Under the pieces are notes generated by a model. That model saw only the letters and a program-made list of their open reading frames with translations. It made no database searches and was not told the DNA's origin. From assembly GCA_009784375.1 (NCBI GenBank), contig WRBV01000002.1, positions 124,001-188,000 on the forward strand: 64,000 nt of DNA, read 5' to 3'. Position 1 is the first letter of the stretch. Each line of letters starts with the position of its first letter. This document shows positions 44,280 through 53,125 of the stretch, one piece after another. The translations under genes and the position numbers were made by a program. The DNA comes from Bacillota bacterium. GTDB taxonomy: Bacteria > Bacillota > Clostridia > Christensenellales > UBA1242.

Positions 44280-45458
44280 ATGAAAGCAATTACCGTTTCG
44301 CAGTTAAATAATTATATTAAACAAATCTTCGAGGCAGAAGAACTTTTACATAATATCCAGGTTGTGGGTGAAATTGATGGCATATCGATAAGAGGTAATG
44401 CGGTGTATTTCAGCCTGCGTGACGATGGTGCCGTAATACCGTGTGTATGTTATTTCCCAGGGAAGGTTAAGGGGATAGAGAATGGTTCACAGGTGAGTGT
44501 ACGTGGAACGGTGAGCTATTGGCACAAGGCAGGCAAGATTTCATTTTCTGTTCATCATATCGAGGCATTTGGTTTTGGGCAGCTGTTTTTAAAATTCCAA
44601 GAATTAAAAACACAACTGGAGAAAGAGGGTTTTTTTGACGTTGGCAAAAAAAAGACTTTGCCAGATTGTCCAAAGCGAATTGGTATTATTACAAGCAAAC
44701 AAGGTGCAGTATTGCATGACATACTAAAGGTCACCCAAAGGCGAAATAGTGCGATTGACATTGTGTTGTATCCAGTACAAGTACAGGGTGCTGGGGCGGA
44801 TAAGTCGGTATGTGAGGGTATTGATTATTTTTCGAGTTGCAAGTCGGTGGATGTTATTATAGTGGCTCGTGGTGGTGGGTCTAAAGAGGACTTGGCTGCG
44901 TTCAATACTGAATGTGTGGCAAGGGCGGTGTTTGCGTCATCTGTTCCAATTGTGTCAGCGGTGGGGCATGAGACCGATTGGACGTTGATTGATTTTGTTT
45001 CCGATTTGCGGGCACCAACGCCATCGGCTGCGGCAGAAATAGTTGTACCCGAGGTCGCATCGCAAAAGGAAAGGGTTGTGACAAGTTGGAAATTTATAAA
45101 ATATCTTGGATTTCAAAAGATGGGACAGTTGACGCAAGATACAATTCAAGCTTGGCGGGATTGTAAAGATAACGTTGTTGGGCGACTGGATAATGTTACA
45201 CGCAATACTATATCTTGTTACTGTGTCACGCGAAACAATACTATATCTTGTGTTGAGAAAATTGAGTCACGAATTGGACATTACGGTGCATTGGTCGAGG
45301 CAAACAATCCATTAGCGGTGTTGCGACGTGGATATGCGCGGGTTACGACTGGTGGGCATGATGTGTTGAATACGGGGCAGGTTAAGAATGGGGATGCGGT
45401 TGAAATCAAAATGATTGATGGTATAATAAACGCAAAAGTGGAGGGAATAAGGAAATGA
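44280..45458 (+). CDS. xseA: Exodeoxyribonuclease VII large subunit
   Basis: The 392-residue protein has an N-terminal OB domain (VGEIDGISIRGNAVYFSLRD), KRIGIITSKQGAVLHDIL, VIIVARGGGSKEDLAAFN and VSAVGHETDWTLIDFVSDLRAPTPSAAAE, the signature regions of XseA. A short coiled-coil part and a C-terminal ALVEANNPLAVLRRGYARV domain follow. With XseB it degrades single-stranded DNA from both ends. It is shorter than usual (about 440) in the coiled coil, and that region contains an unusual 33 bp tandem repeat at DNA level (residues about 305-325). folD, often placed before xseA, is missing. Confidence 0.92.
   Translation: MKAITVSQLNNYIKQIFEAEELLHNIQVVGEIDGISIRGNAVYFSLRDDGAVIPCVCYFPGKVKGIENGSQVSVRGTVSYWHKAGKISFSVHHIEAFGFGQLFLKFQELKTQLEKEGFFDVGKKKTLPDCPKRIGIITSKQGAVLHDILKVTQRRNSAIDIVLYPVQVQGAGADKSVCEGIDYFSSCKSVDVIIVARGGGSKEDLAAFNTECVARAVFASSVPIVSAVGHETDWTLIDFVSDLRAPTPSAAAEIVVPEVASQKERVVTSWKFIKYLGFQKMGQLTQDTIQAWRDCKDNVVGRLDNVTRNTISCYCVTRNNTISCVEKIESRIGHYGALVEANNPLAVLRRGYARVTTGGHDVLNTGQVKNGDAVEIKMIDGIINAKVEGIRK
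45203..45251 (+). repeat. Tandem copy of a dispersed palindromic motif inside xseA
   Basis: CAATACTATATCTTGT occurs at 45203-45218 and again at 45236-45251, exactly 33 nt apart. The protein there repeats RNTISC and RNNTISC in phase. The reverse complement, ACAAGATATAGTATTG, is the intergenic motif seen at 23.2, 24.2 and 26.7 kb. Confidence 0.65.
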
Positions 45459-45673
45459 GTATAGATAAAAAAATGGCGGAGTTAGAAAAAATCGCAAAGG
45501 AATTGGAAGCAAGTACATCCTTTGACAAATCGACCGAGTTGTTTACGCGGTCGGCAAATTTGGTAAAGGAAATTTTAACCCAAACGGCAGATACAAAGGG
45601 CAAGGTTTATGAAATTATAAAAGACGTTGATGGGATGGTCGAGGCGGAATTAAAGCTGGATGGGGAGGAGTAG
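45455..45673 (+). CDS. xseB: Exodeoxyribonuclease VII small subunit
   Basis: The 72-residue helical protein has KKMAELEKIAKELEA and FDKSTELFTRSANLVKEI, matching the XseB helical hairpin. It overlaps xseA by 4 nt, as is usual for the pair. In many XseB proteins the middle reads S-L-E-E-S-L-x-L-Y-E-E-G; here the corresponding stretch is divergent but has the same spacing. Confidence 0.88.
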   Translation: MSIDKKMAELEKIAKELEASTSFDKSTELFTRSANLVKEILTQTADTKGKVYEIIKDVDGMVEAELKLDGEE

Positions 45674-45684
45674 GTATATTCTCC

Positions 45685-45735
45685 ATGTCATCCTGAAGAC
45701 CCGCTCGCAAAGCGGACAATGTATACAGGATGATA
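45685..45735. repeat. Minimal copy of the terminal-inverted-repeat element
   Basis: ATGTCATCCTGA at the left and CAGGATGATAT at the right, enclosing CCGCTCGC-AAA-GCGG. At about 51 bp it is the shortest member. Confidence 0.6.
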
Positions 45736-45784
45736 TGCTAAGAAGATTTGTCTTGTGAGCTGGATTTCTGTGTTGACTAACTAT

Positions 45785-45813
45785 TTGCGTTATGTCGATT
45801 TTTGTGATAGTGT
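45785..45813 (+). promoter_or_regulatory. Promoter for leaderless topoisomerase B-subunit gene
   Basis: TTGCGT, a 17 nt spacer and TAGTGT, then 6 nt to the ATG at 45820. A second TTGACT lies about 10 nt further upstream. Confidence 0.5.
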
Positions 45814-45819
45814 GTTTTT

Positions 45820-47832
45820 ATGGCAGATTATACAAGTAGTAAGATTCAGGTTCTTGAGGGGCTTAATGCCGTTCGTATGAGACCAGGGATGTATATCGGA
45901 AGTACGGGGACAAAGGGTTTCCATCATTTGTTGTGGGAAATTGTTGATAATTCTATTGATGAATTGGCGAACGGACATGGAAGCGAGATGACGGTTACTA
46001 TTCATAAGGATGGTAGTGCCTCGGTCATGGATAATGGGCGTGGTGTTCCAGTAGATACTCATCCGCAGTTAAAGGTTAGTGGAGTGGAAGTTGTTTTTAC
46101 CCAACTGCATGCGGGTGGTAAGTTTTCGGGCGAGAACTATTCTTATAGTGGTGGTTTGCATGGTGTAGGTGCTAGTGTAACCAATGCTTTGTCCGATTGG
46201 ACCGAAGTTACCGTGTACAAGGGTGGAAAAGAACATTTTATAAGATTTAGTCCAAAGGCTTCGGTAGATGGAGACAAGAAAAAAGTACAATATGGTTTGG
46301 CGGAGGCACCGCTGAAGGTTGTTGGAAAGACTGATAAACAGGGGACTTTTGTTAGGTTCTTGCCAGCAAAAGAGATGTTCAAAAGTACACAATTTTCGAA
46401 TGATATTGTGAACAAGCGTTTGAAAGAATTGGCATTCCTTAACAAAGGAATCCAGATTACTTTTATTGATGAGCGTGTTGCCGAGGATGACCACGAAGAA
46501 ATTGCAAATGTTGTATATAAGTATGATGGTGGTCTTTCTGATTTCGTTCAATATTTAAATGAGAGTAAGAGTGTATTATACCAAGTTCCATTTATGTGTG
46601 AAGGCGATGGGGCGACGACCAAGATTGCATTTTCAATTCAACACAATGACAGTTATTCCGAGTCTGTGTTTTCTTATGTTAACAACATTCCGACGTCCGA
46701 GGGTGGAACACATGAAACGGGCTTCAAGATGGCGTTAACCCGTGCGTTCAACCAAATCGGGAAACAGTTTGGTTTGATAAAGGAAAAAGACACGGCACTT
46801 CTTGGTGAAGATTATCGTGAAGGGATGACAGCGGTTCTTGCAATTAAAATGCGCGAGGTCCAGTTCGAGGGACAGACCAAGACAAAGCTTGGGAATCCCG
46901 AGGCAAAGTCCGAGGTCGAGCAATTTACATATGCCCAAATTATCGAGCATTTCAAGGATTTGGAAAAAAATACAAAGAAAAAGCAATTGTTCGAGGCGAT
47001 ACTTAACAAAGCAAAAGGTGCGGCACGTGTGCGTGAAGCTGCGCGTCGTGCAAAGGATATTACTCGTGCAAAGAACTCGATTGATGGCGGGATATTAATT
47101 GGGAAGTTGAGCAGTTGTACTGGACGTCGTCCTGAACTTAACGAATTGTTTATTGTAGAGGGGGATTCGGCAGGTGGAACGGCGAAGGTTGCACGTGACC
47201 GAAGTATCCAAGCGATTCTGCCTCTGCGTGGAAAGCCACTTAATGCCGAAAAGAAACGTCTTGACCAGGTCTTGGATAACGAGGAATTCCGAACAATAAT
47301 TTCGGCACTTGGCACAAGTATCGGTGAGGATTTTAACCTTGATAATTTGAAATATCACAAAGTCATTGTTATGGCGGATGCTGACCAAGATGGTGCACAT
47401 ATTCGTGCGATTTTGTTGACGTTCTTTTATCGTTATATGAAGGAATTGATTACCGAGGGGCATGTTTATATTGGAATGCCGCCACTTTTCAAATTGTATC
47501 GAAAGGATTGGAGTGCGTATGCATACGACGAGGAAGAGTTACGTGCATTAACCGCGAACAACAAGGGGACTGTGCAACGTTATAAAGGTCTTGGGGAAAT
47601 GAACGCGGACCAGCTGTGGGAAACGACAATGGATCCAAAGACAAGAAAACTTTGCAAAGTTACATTGGACGATGCGGCGGAAGCCGAGAAAATAATCTCC
47701 ACGTTAATGGGTGATAATATAGATTCAAGGAAAGAATATATTTCAAAACACGCGAATTTTAACAAGACAGAAGGACTTGCGGCAAAGGTTGTGAAGAGTA
47801 AGGTTGAAAAGGAAGAGGGGGAGAGTGCGTAA
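45820..47832 (+). CDS. Type IIA DNA topoisomerase subunit B (GyrB/ParE)
   Basis: The 670-residue protein has the GHKL ATPase motifs EIVDNSIDELANG, VMDNGRGVPVD and YSGGLHGVGASVTNALS. A transducer domain follows, then the TOPRIM part with LFIVEGDSAGGTAK and VIVMADADQDGAHI, and it ends with RYKGLGEMNADQLWETTMDP. With the A subunit encoded at 48848 it makes and rejoins double-strand breaks using ATP. Whether the pair is gyrase or topoisomerase IV cannot be settled here; a second locus elsewhere in the genome would decide. The -10 box lies 6 nt before the ATG. Confidence 0.93.
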   Translation: MADYTSSKIQVLEGLNAVRMRPGMYIGSTGTKGFHHLLWEIVDNSIDELANGHGSEMTVTIHKDGSASVMDNGRGVPVDTHPQLKVSGVEVVFTQLHAGGKFSGENYSYSGGLHGVGASVTNALSDWTEVTVYKGGKEHFIRFSPKASVDGDKKKVQYGLAEAPLKVVGKTDKQGTFVRFLPAKEMFKSTQFSNDIVNKRLKELAFLNKGIQITFIDERVAEDDHEEIANVVYKYDGGLSDFVQYLNESKSVLYQVPFMCEGDGATTKIAFSIQHNDSYSESVFSYVNNIPTSEGGTHETGFKMALTRAFNQIGKQFGLIKEKDTALLGEDYREGMTAVLAIKMREVQFEGQTKTKLGNPEAKSEVEQFTYAQIIEHFKDLEKNTKKKQLFEAILNKAKGAARVREAARRAKDITRAKNSIDGGILIGKLSSCTGRRPELNELFIVEGDSAGGTAKVARDRSIQAILPLRGKPLNAEKKRLDQVLDNEEFRTIISALGTSIGEDFNLDNLKYHKVIVMADADQDGAHIRAILLTFFYRYMKELITEGHVYIGMPPLFKLYRKDWSAYAYDEEELRALTANNKGTVQRYKGLGEMNADQLWETTMDPKTRKLCKVTLDDAAEAEKIISTLMGDNIDSRKEYISKHANFNKTEGLAAKVVKSKVEKEEGESA

Positions 47833-47890
47833 GGCATCTTTACAAGAATGAAAAATCATGAGATAATCTTAAAAAGGAGTATGAAGTTTT

Positions 47891-48223
47891 ATGTTATATG
47901 ATGCAGGGCGACCAGCTAGTTCAGAAAAGAGAATAGATTTTTTAAATGAATTTTCCACAGCACCAGATTTTATTGCAAAATATACATTTGCTATTAATGA
48001 TTTACTGGATGACATGAAGGCAGAACTTCTACACGGTAATATCCCAGACAGTAGTTTTAATGATTCATCAATAAAAAGATTAAAGTTGGTTGGTTATCTT
48101 GCAGAAGCATTAGTAAAAGATGTTGAAATTGAAGCAAAACGAGTTAATGAAAACGGACCACGAAGTGAAAATAAAGCCAAGTTACAAGAACTTCTTGATT
48201 CCTTTGAAAAGTATGAAAAATAA
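47891..48223 (+). CDS. Small helical protein of unknown function
   Basis: This 110-residue protein (MLYDAGRPASSEKRIDFL) appears helical and charged, with IAKYTFAINDLLDDMKAEL and a C-terminal ENKAKLQELLDSFEKYEK coiled-coil-like end. AAAAAGGAG gives a ribosome binding site about 12 nt upstream. It stands between the two topoisomerase genes and has its own terminator. No family is recognised. Confidence 0.6.
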   Translation: MLYDAGRPASSEKRIDFLNEFSTAPDFIAKYTFAINDLLDDMKAELLHGNIPDSSFNDSSIKRLKLVGYLAEALVKDVEIEAKRVNENGPRSENKAKLQELLDSFEKYEK

Positions 48224-48249
48224 AAAATTACTATTCGTAAAATATATGT

Positions 48250-48282
48250 AAGTGTCAATTGATTAGATTGGCACTTTTTTAT
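48250..48282 (+). terminator. Rho-independent terminator
   Basis: AAGTGTCAAT-TGATTAG-ATTGGCACTTTTTT after the small gene, back to back with the terminator of the minus-strand RNA. Confidence 0.8.
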
Positions 48283-48290
48283 TAAAAGTA

Positions 48291-48328
48291 AAATAGCCTC
48301 CCTTCGTTACAGCGAAGTTCGGCTATTT
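48291..48328 (-). terminator. Terminator of candidate ncRNA
   Basis: Minus strand AAATAGCC and GGCTATTT enclose a second stem CTTCG/CGAAG. The run after it is TTTTACTTTT. Confidence 0.7.
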
Positions 48329-48613
48329 CCTTAGTTGTTTGCCTCGGCTATCTTTGGTGTAACACGCGGTTCAAAACCAAATCCCATTTTTTATCGAGGT
48401 GGGTCGCAGGTGTGTTTGCGCCTCTCCGTGTCTGTAAACACGACTTCATTTGTTTTTCCAAAACTGGACTAACGACAAGCGGCAGGGAATGGCGATCCGA
48501 TGATGCCACTTTGCCAATGTCGTTGCCTGATAGCATGCCACTTTCGCACATAATGGTCGGTGCTTTTCCGCATCAAGTGTGGAACCCAATGCGTAGCTGG
48601 CATATCACTTTCG

Positions 48614-48655
48614 TTACCGAGGTACTAGGTCGGATATGAAAAGTTCGATGAACAT
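48614..48655 (-). CDS. Possible 13-residue peptide at the 5' end of the candidate ncRNA
   Basis: AAAGGAGGG lies 4 nt before ATG 48655, and the frame encodes MFIELFISDLVPR and TAA. The ribosome binding site is better than that of most genes here. It could be a leader peptide, a small protein or chance. Confidence 0.35.
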   Translation of the reverse strand: MFIELFISDLVPR

Positions 48656-48686
48656 TTTCCCTCCTTTCTGCCGTACGGGCGTATTT

Positions 48687-48714
48687 ATTGTAGCATATGA
48701 AATAACTATGTCAA
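48687..48714 (-). promoter_or_regulatory. Promoter of candidate ncRNA
   Basis: Minus strand TTGACA, a 16 nt spacer and TACAAT. Confidence 0.75.
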
Positions 48715-48812
48715 GATAAATATTTGTGCGGTTTCGCTTAGATTCTTTACTCCTTGCAATACTTGGTTGGTCGGGATGATTTGAAAGAGATGTTTCTCTT
48801 GTAACTATTGAT

Positions 48813-48841
48813 TTGACTTAGAGGATTTTTTTCGCTATGAT
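48813..48841 (+). promoter_or_regulatory. Promoter for leaderless topoisomerase A-subunit gene
   Basis: TTGACT, a 17 nt spacer and TATGAT, then 6 nt to the ATG at 48848. Confidence 0.75.
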
Positions 48842-48847
48842 GATTTG

Positions 48848-51484
48848 ATGGACGAAAGAGAAGATGAAAAGAAAGAAGGTATGATTGCCAACATCGACGA
48901 GGTGGTGGCGATTTCCGATGCAGATTTGGCGGCGGATAAAAGTGCCGAGAAAATGGCTTATAAGGGCTATGGCGAGGCAAAGGCACGCAAATCTAAAGAA
49001 AGTGTTTCCAAGGGCGAGGAGATTACTGGCGATGATGGAAGTACGCTTATTTTAAAAAACCTATCCCAGGTCATGCACGAGAGTATGATTCCGTATTCCG
49101 AGTTTGTTATCTTGGATAGGGCATTGCCACGTGTGGAAGATGGGTTGAAACCGGTTCAGCGACGTATATTATTCGCTATGCATGAATTGGGACTGCATCC
49201 AGATAAGCCGTTTCGAAAGAGTGCAGGTATTGTTGGAGAGTGTCTTGGTAAATACCACCCACATGGTGATAGCTCGGTTTATGATGCTATGGTGCGTCTT
49301 GCACAACCGTTTAACATGAACATGCCTCTTGTTACTGGACAGGGTAACTTTGGTTCGGAAGACGGGGATCCTGCGGCGGCTATGCGATATACCGAGGCAA
49401 AGTTAAGTCCACTTGCTTTGGAATTGTTGCGCGATATTGACAAGGAAACAGTTCCGTTTAGTTTAACGTTTGATGACAGAAACACCGAACCAGACATATT
49501 GCCTGGGCGTTATCCGAATTTATTAACCAATGGGTCTACTGGGATTGCGGTGGGTTTGGCAACCAATATTCCTCCGCATAATCTTGGTGAAGTTATTGAT
49601 GCACACATTGCCTTTATTGATAACCCAAGGATAAATCTTCCACAGATTATGAAGATTATAAAGGGTCCAGATTTTCCAACAGGTGGATTTATTATTACGG
49701 GTGAAGACCTTACACGTGCGTATGAAACGGGTAAGGGCAAAGTCATAATGCGTGGTAAAATCCACATTGAAATCGAAGCAAATGACAGGCGAAACATTGT
49801 AATAAGTGAATTGCCTTATCAAGTTAACAAGGTGACCTTGCAAAAGAACATTGCCGATTTGCGTGAGACCAAGAAAGGAATATTACAAGGCATTTCGGAA
49901 ATTCGTGACGAGTCTGACCGAAAGGGGATGCGTGTAGTAATTAAAATCAAGAATGGTTTTGATGCAAAGGCGATTTCAGAATTATTATTCAAACATACTA
50001 ATTTACAATGTAATTTTAATATTAATATGGTTGCTATTGCCAATGGCAAGCCACGTTTGATGGGCTTAATGCAATTCATCCAATATTATTGCGAGTACCA
50101 GCGCGAAGTTATATACAAGCGTTGTATGTTCGAACTCTCCCAAGCCAAAGATCGGGCACATATTCTTGAGGGATTGTTAGTAGCCATTAAAAATATCGAC
50201 GAAGTTGTTCGCATTATTAAAACAAGTAAGCATACAACCGAAGCACGCCAGCGTTTGCGCGATACATTCAGTTTAAGTGAAAAACAGGCACAGGCGATTT
50301 TGGATTTAAGACTTGCAAGACTTACAAGTCTGGAGGTTTATAAATTAGAGCAAGAGTTAAAAGAACTTCTTGCATTAATTGCAAAGTTGGAAAAGATTGT
50401 TGCGTCAAAAAAGTTACAGTACGAAGAGGTTAAGAAAGAGCTTCTTGAAATTAAAAGAAAACACAGGATAGAGCGTCGAAGTAAAATTATTGGTTCAATC
50501 GAAGATGCGGTGGTTACAGCAGACGATGACGAGAAACCTGTCGAAGATGTTGTTATTGCGATTACTGCGGCTGGAACAATTAAACGAATGACTCAAAAAC
50601 ATTTTAATATGTCACAAACCGAGTTCAAGGCGGGGATGGGTTTAACTGATGCAAACATATATGTGATTTCGACCCAGACGGATAAATTGTTATATATCTT
50701 TACCCAGAGCGGAAATACCTTTAAAGTTGATGCAGGTGATATTCCAGAATGCAAGCTTCGTGATAAGGGAATAACCTTGCCAGAAGTGTTTAAGGGTACC
50801 GACCCAACAGAAAGACCTATCGCGGTGTATGCAATAGTGCCAGAGCAATTGCCTGGTATGGATGGAGTAAAAGAACAGGGTATTTCAAACGAACTTGTGT
50901 GGCTTACAAAATTTGGTATGATTAAACGCAGTACATGGGTTGAGAGTTGTGGGATATTAAAATCGGTATTCCAAAGTGGAAAGCTTACTCGTGATGATGA
51001 CGAGATTATTAATGTCTCCGAGTTCAAAGTTGGTGACACAATTATGTTGATGTCAAGTGCGGGGTATATCTTGCATGCACAAACGCAAGACGTTCCTGTT
51101 CAAGGTCGTATAGCGGGTGGTGTGAAGGGAATTAACCTTGGTGAAAATGAATTTGTCCCAGGAAACAGTATAGTAAAATCAAATGGGTTTGTGGTTGCGG
51201 TAACAAGTAAAGGTGGTGTCAAAAAGGCGGCAATCAAAGGCATTGAAAAGATGGTGAGATACCGTAAGGGATTGATGTTTGGTGGGGCACTTGAAAAGGG
51301 TGAAGAAATCGTATTTGCAACCACAGTAAAGGGTGGTGAAGACCTTGTAGTTAAGACACATAAAGATGAAGTTCTAACTATCCCAGTTGATAAAATTCCA
51401 ACAACCGAGCGAACTGTAAAATACAAGCCATTAAAGGCGGGATTAAAGATTCAAGGTGCTTGGATTCATGAACGAAAGTTTTAA
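48848..51484 (+). CDS. Type IIA DNA topoisomerase subunit A (GyrA/ParC)
   Basis: The 878-residue protein has a polar 60-residue N-terminal extension before the breakage-reunion domain ([24 protein letters not shown]). The catalytic Tyr is in [12 protein letters not shown] (Tyr181), followed by [26 protein letters not shown], the coiled-coil gate ([18 protein letters not shown]) and a six-blade C-terminal domain. The GyrA-box position reads [10 protein letters not shown], a loosened form of QRRGGKG, so gyrase versus topoisomerase IV activity stays open. Its partner lies at 45820, separated by a small gene and the candidate ncRNA. Confidence 0.93.
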   Translation: MDEREDEKKEGMIANIDEVVAISDADLAADKSAEKMAYKGYGEAKARKSKESVSKGEEITGDDGSTLILKNLSQVMHESMIPYSEFVILDRALPRVEDGLKPVQRRILFAMHELGLHPDKPFRKSAGIVGECLGKYHPHGDSSVYDAMVRLAQPFNMNMPLVTGQGNFGSEDGDPAAAMRYTEAKLSPLALELLRDIDKETVPFSLTFDDRNTEPDILPGRYPNLLTNGSTGIAVGLATNIPPHNLGEVIDAHIAFIDNPRINLPQIMKIIKGPDFPTGGFIITGEDLTRAYETGKGKVIMRGKIHIEIEANDRRNIVISELPYQVNKVTLQKNIADLRETKKGILQGISEIRDESDRKGMRVVIKIKNGFDAKAISELLFKHTNLQCNFNINMVAIANGKPRLMGLMQFIQYYCEYQREVIYKRCMFELSQAKDRAHILEGLLVAIKNIDEVVRIIKTSKHTTEARQRLRDTFSLSEKQAQAILDLRLARLTSLEVYKLEQELKELLALIAKLEKIVASKKLQYEEVKKELLEIKRKHRIERRSKIIGSIEDAVVTADDDEKPVEDVVIAITAAGTIKRMTQKHFNMSQTEFKAGMGLTDANIYVISTQTDKLLYIFTQSGNTFKVDAGDIPECKLRDKGITLPEVFKGTDPTERPIAVYAIVPEQLPGMDGVKEQGISNELVWLTKFGMIKRSTWVESCGILKSVFQSGKLTRDDDEIINVSEFKVGDTIMLMSSAGYILHAQTQDVPVQGRIAGGVKGINLGENEFVPGNSIVKSNGFVVAVTSKGGVKKAAIKGIEKMVRYRKGLMFGGALEKGEEIVFATTVKGGEDLVVKTHKDEVLTIPVDKIPTTERTVKYKPLKAGLKIQGAWIHERKF

Positions 51485-51495
51485 ATGGAGGTTAT

Positions 51496-51711
51496 ATGCC
51501 AGGGTTCACAAGTGGACAAAAATGTGTAAACGAAATGTTTAGTGGGAAACTTAGAAAGCAAGTATTGCCACAAGATAAACCTTATACCAGAGAACAAAGT
51601 ATTGAAGAAAAACATAGATTTATTGCGTTTCTAAAAACTACTGCGGCAAAAAATTTGTATGAGGACCTTGGACAACCATTTGATCCAGATGGAAGAGAAG
51701 TGGGAAAATAA
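51496..51711 (+). CDS. Small polar protein of unknown function
   Basis: The 71-residue protein (MPGFTSGQKCVNEMF) has GGAGG 6 nt before the ATG. It lies 11 nt after the topoisomerase gene and 3 nt before ruvX, so it is part of that operon. It is hydrophilic, with no recognised domain. It is one of several lineage-specific small genes set inside housekeeping operons in this window. Confidence 0.6.
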   Translation: MPGFTSGQKCVNEMFSGKLRKQVLPQDKPYTREQSIEEKHRFIAFLKTTAAKNLYEDLGQPFDPDGREVGK

Positions 51712-51714
51712 ACT

Positions 51715-52134
51715 ATGAAAATCCTTGGTATTGATTATGGGTTGAAGCGCATTGGTATTGCGGTGAGTGATGACCGTGGCATCATGGCTTTTCCTCTTGT
51801 TACAATAGAGAATCGGGGTGATAAAAAGAATATTTCCGCGATATCGGAATTGGTCAAAAAACATGGAGTTAGTAGTATTATGTTTGGAATACCACAAGAT
51901 GTTGTGGGTGAGGATACCACTATGACACGCATAATACGTGAATTTGGTGAAAAATTGGCAATTGAAAGTGGGTTAGAAGTCGTTTATTTTAATGAACGAT
52001 ATTCATCCAAGGATGCCGAGGACCATATTCGTGAGAATCTTGGCGTAACAAATCATCGTAAGATTGCTGAACTCGTTGACAAAATGGCTGCCGCTATGAT
52101 ACTTTCGGATTATATAAAAGATAAACAAAAATAG
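51715..52134 (+). CDS. ruvX: RuvX/YqgF-type Holliday junction resolvase-like protein
   Basis: The 139-residue RNase H-fold protein starts ILGIDYGLKRIGIAVSD (catalytic Asp6). It has IMFGIPQDVVGED where the family usually has GLPxxxDGS, then NERYSSKDAE (family D-E-R-x-T/S-T) and a final VDKMAAAMILSDY. It is implicated in 16S rRNA 5'-end processing and resolvase-like activity. In Firmicutes it is followed by a DUF1292 gene, as here two genes later. Confidence 0.9.
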   Translation: MKILGIDYGLKRIGIAVSDDRGIMAFPLVTIENRGDKKNISAISELVKKHGVSSIMFGIPQDVVGEDTTMTRIIREFGEKLAIESGLEVVYFNERYSSKDAEDHIRENLGVTNHRKIAELVDKMAAAMILSDYIKDKQK

Positions 52135-52142
52135 GTGGAATT

Positions 52143-52478
52143 ATGTTAGCAAACAAGTTAAATGCTTTGATAAGTGATCTTCCTTTTGTAAAGAAGGCTA
52201 GGGAGATAGAGGAACAAACCAGAAAGGTTCAGCGAGAAAAATACTGGGAAGAGTGGCACAGAAAGCAGGAAGAATTTAAAGCGTCGGATGAGTATGCAAA
52301 GCAACAAGAAGAAAATGCAAGAATAAGGGCAGCAACGGTGGAACTTGATAAGCGAGCGATGGATAGTTTGGAAAGCGAGCCCAATGCAATTTCTGATATT
52401 CCTTTATATTTTGATAAGTCTAATATTAATTCAAGAATGAGCTACGGCAGGGAAAGATGCCCAACTTGTTCAGGATAA
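52143..52478 (+). CDS. Small charged protein with C-terminal CxxC, unknown
   Basis: This is a 111-residue protein with a long charged helix (AREIEEQTRKVQREKYWEEW) and a C-terminal RERCPTCSG, a possible half zinc-ribbon. GGTGG precedes the start. It lies 8 nt after ruvX in the same operon. No family is known to me. Confidence 0.6.
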   Translation: MLANKLNALISDLPFVKKAREIEEQTRKVQREKYWEEWHRKQEEFKASDEYAKQQEENARIRAATVELDKRAMDSLESEPNAISDIPLYFDKSNINSRMSYGRERCPTCSG

Positions 52479-52538
52479 TTGATTTGGCTTGTTGTAGTTT
52501 TTGGATTATACTATGTGGAGTAAAAAGGAGATAAGATT

Positions 52539-52751
52539 ATGGCATCTTTTGCAAAGATTGATGATACATGTATTAATTGCAGTATCTGTGAGGGGACATG
52601 TCCGTTTGACGCGATTTCGCATGACGAAAAAAAGGTAAGTGCGGGTGAGCCAGGTTATTTTGTGACGCCAGAGAAGTGCACCGATTGTGGAGCGTGTTAT
52701 GATGTTTGTCCTGTGGCTGCTATACACAAGGTTGTTGCACCAACAAAATAA
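52539..52751 (+). CDS. 2[4Fe-4S] ferredoxin
   Basis: This 70-residue protein has two cluster motifs, CINCSICEGTCP and CTDCGACYDVCP, with the short insert EKKVSAGEPGYFVTPE between them. It is the clostridial-type electron carrier expected in an anaerobe and could serve pyruvate or hydrogen metabolism. AAAAGGAG lies upstream. It is inserted between ruvX and the DUF1292 gene. Confidence 0.94.
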   Translation: MASFAKIDDTCINCSICEGTCPFDAISHDEKKVSAGEPGYFVTPEKCTDCGACYDVCPVAAIHKVVAPTK

Positions 52752-52784
52752 TGGTGATACTTAAAAATATGTGGGGGTTATAAA

Positions 52785-53093
52785 ATGAGTAAGAAAAAAG
52801 ACGAGATTGAAATGGAAGATGATGTGACATTGCTTGCACAGCTTCTTGATGAAAACAATACAGAAAATGTCATCCTTTTTGATGAAGAGGGTGGAGAGGT
52901 CGAATTGGAACAAATTGCTATCGTTCCAGTCGATGATGTTGTTTATGCAATTTTGAGACCGCTTGATGCTGATGAAGATGCGGCGGCGGTGTTTCAAATT
53001 TGTGTCGAAGATGAAGACAGCCTTATCCAAGTCGAAGACGAAGAATTGGCAAGTAAGATTTTAGACATCTATAACGAACAAGTTGGAGAGTAA
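52785..53093 (+). CDS. DUF1292 family protein (YrzB-like)
   Basis: The 102-residue, very acidic protein has NVILFDEEGGEVELEQIAIVPVDDVVYAILRPL, the typical DUF1292 core of small Firmicutes proteins. The function is unknown. The usual genomic neighbour, ruvX, is close by. A terminator follows directly. Confidence 0.85.
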   Translation: MSKKKDEIEMEDDVTLLAQLLDENNTENVILFDEEGGEVELEQIAIVPVDDVVYAILRPLDADEDAAAVFQICVEDEDSLIQVEDEELASKILDIYNEQVGE

Positions 53094-53095
53094 TT

Positions 53096-53120
53096 AAAAA
53101 GCCCTTGTAGGCTTTTTTAG
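53096..53120 (+). terminator. Rho-independent terminator
   Basis: AAAAAGCC-CTTGTA-GGCTTTTTTAG after the DUF1292 gene. Confidence 0.8.
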
Positions 53121-53125
53121 TTTTT

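Larger units (their letters stand above)
48290..48680 (-). ncRNA. Candidate structured non-coding RNA of unknown family
   Basis: A minus-strand transcription unit of about 390 nt is bounded by a good promoter (TTGACA, 16 nt, TACAAT) and a terminator (AAATAGCC, inner CTTCG-CTGTAA-CGAAG, GGCTATTT). Between them are many possible helices: GTTCATCGAAC, CCGACC-TAGTACC-TCGG, GCAT-to-ATGC around GGGTTCCACACTT, GTGTTTACAGACAC and GGTTTTGAACC. It lacks the RNase P P4 motifs, the tmRNA tRNA-like ends and the SRP motif, and it is too long for 6S. Near the 5' end an AGGAGG site precedes a 13-codon reading frame. No gene follows on that strand, so it is not an obvious riboswitch leader. Confidence 0.6.

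Noticed and set aside
48348..48551. A 67-codon minus-strand frame inside the candidate ncRNA
   Set aside because: It has no ribosome binding site, and the surrounding sequence is full of pairing stems with promoter and terminator at the RNA ends. The frame is better explained by the RNA.
48290..48680. RNase P RNA or tmRNA identity for the candidate RNA
   Set aside because: No GAGGAAAGTCC or ACAGAA-GGCTTA motifs as in RNase P RNA, and no tRNA-like ends or tag frame as in tmRNA, could be found on either strand.
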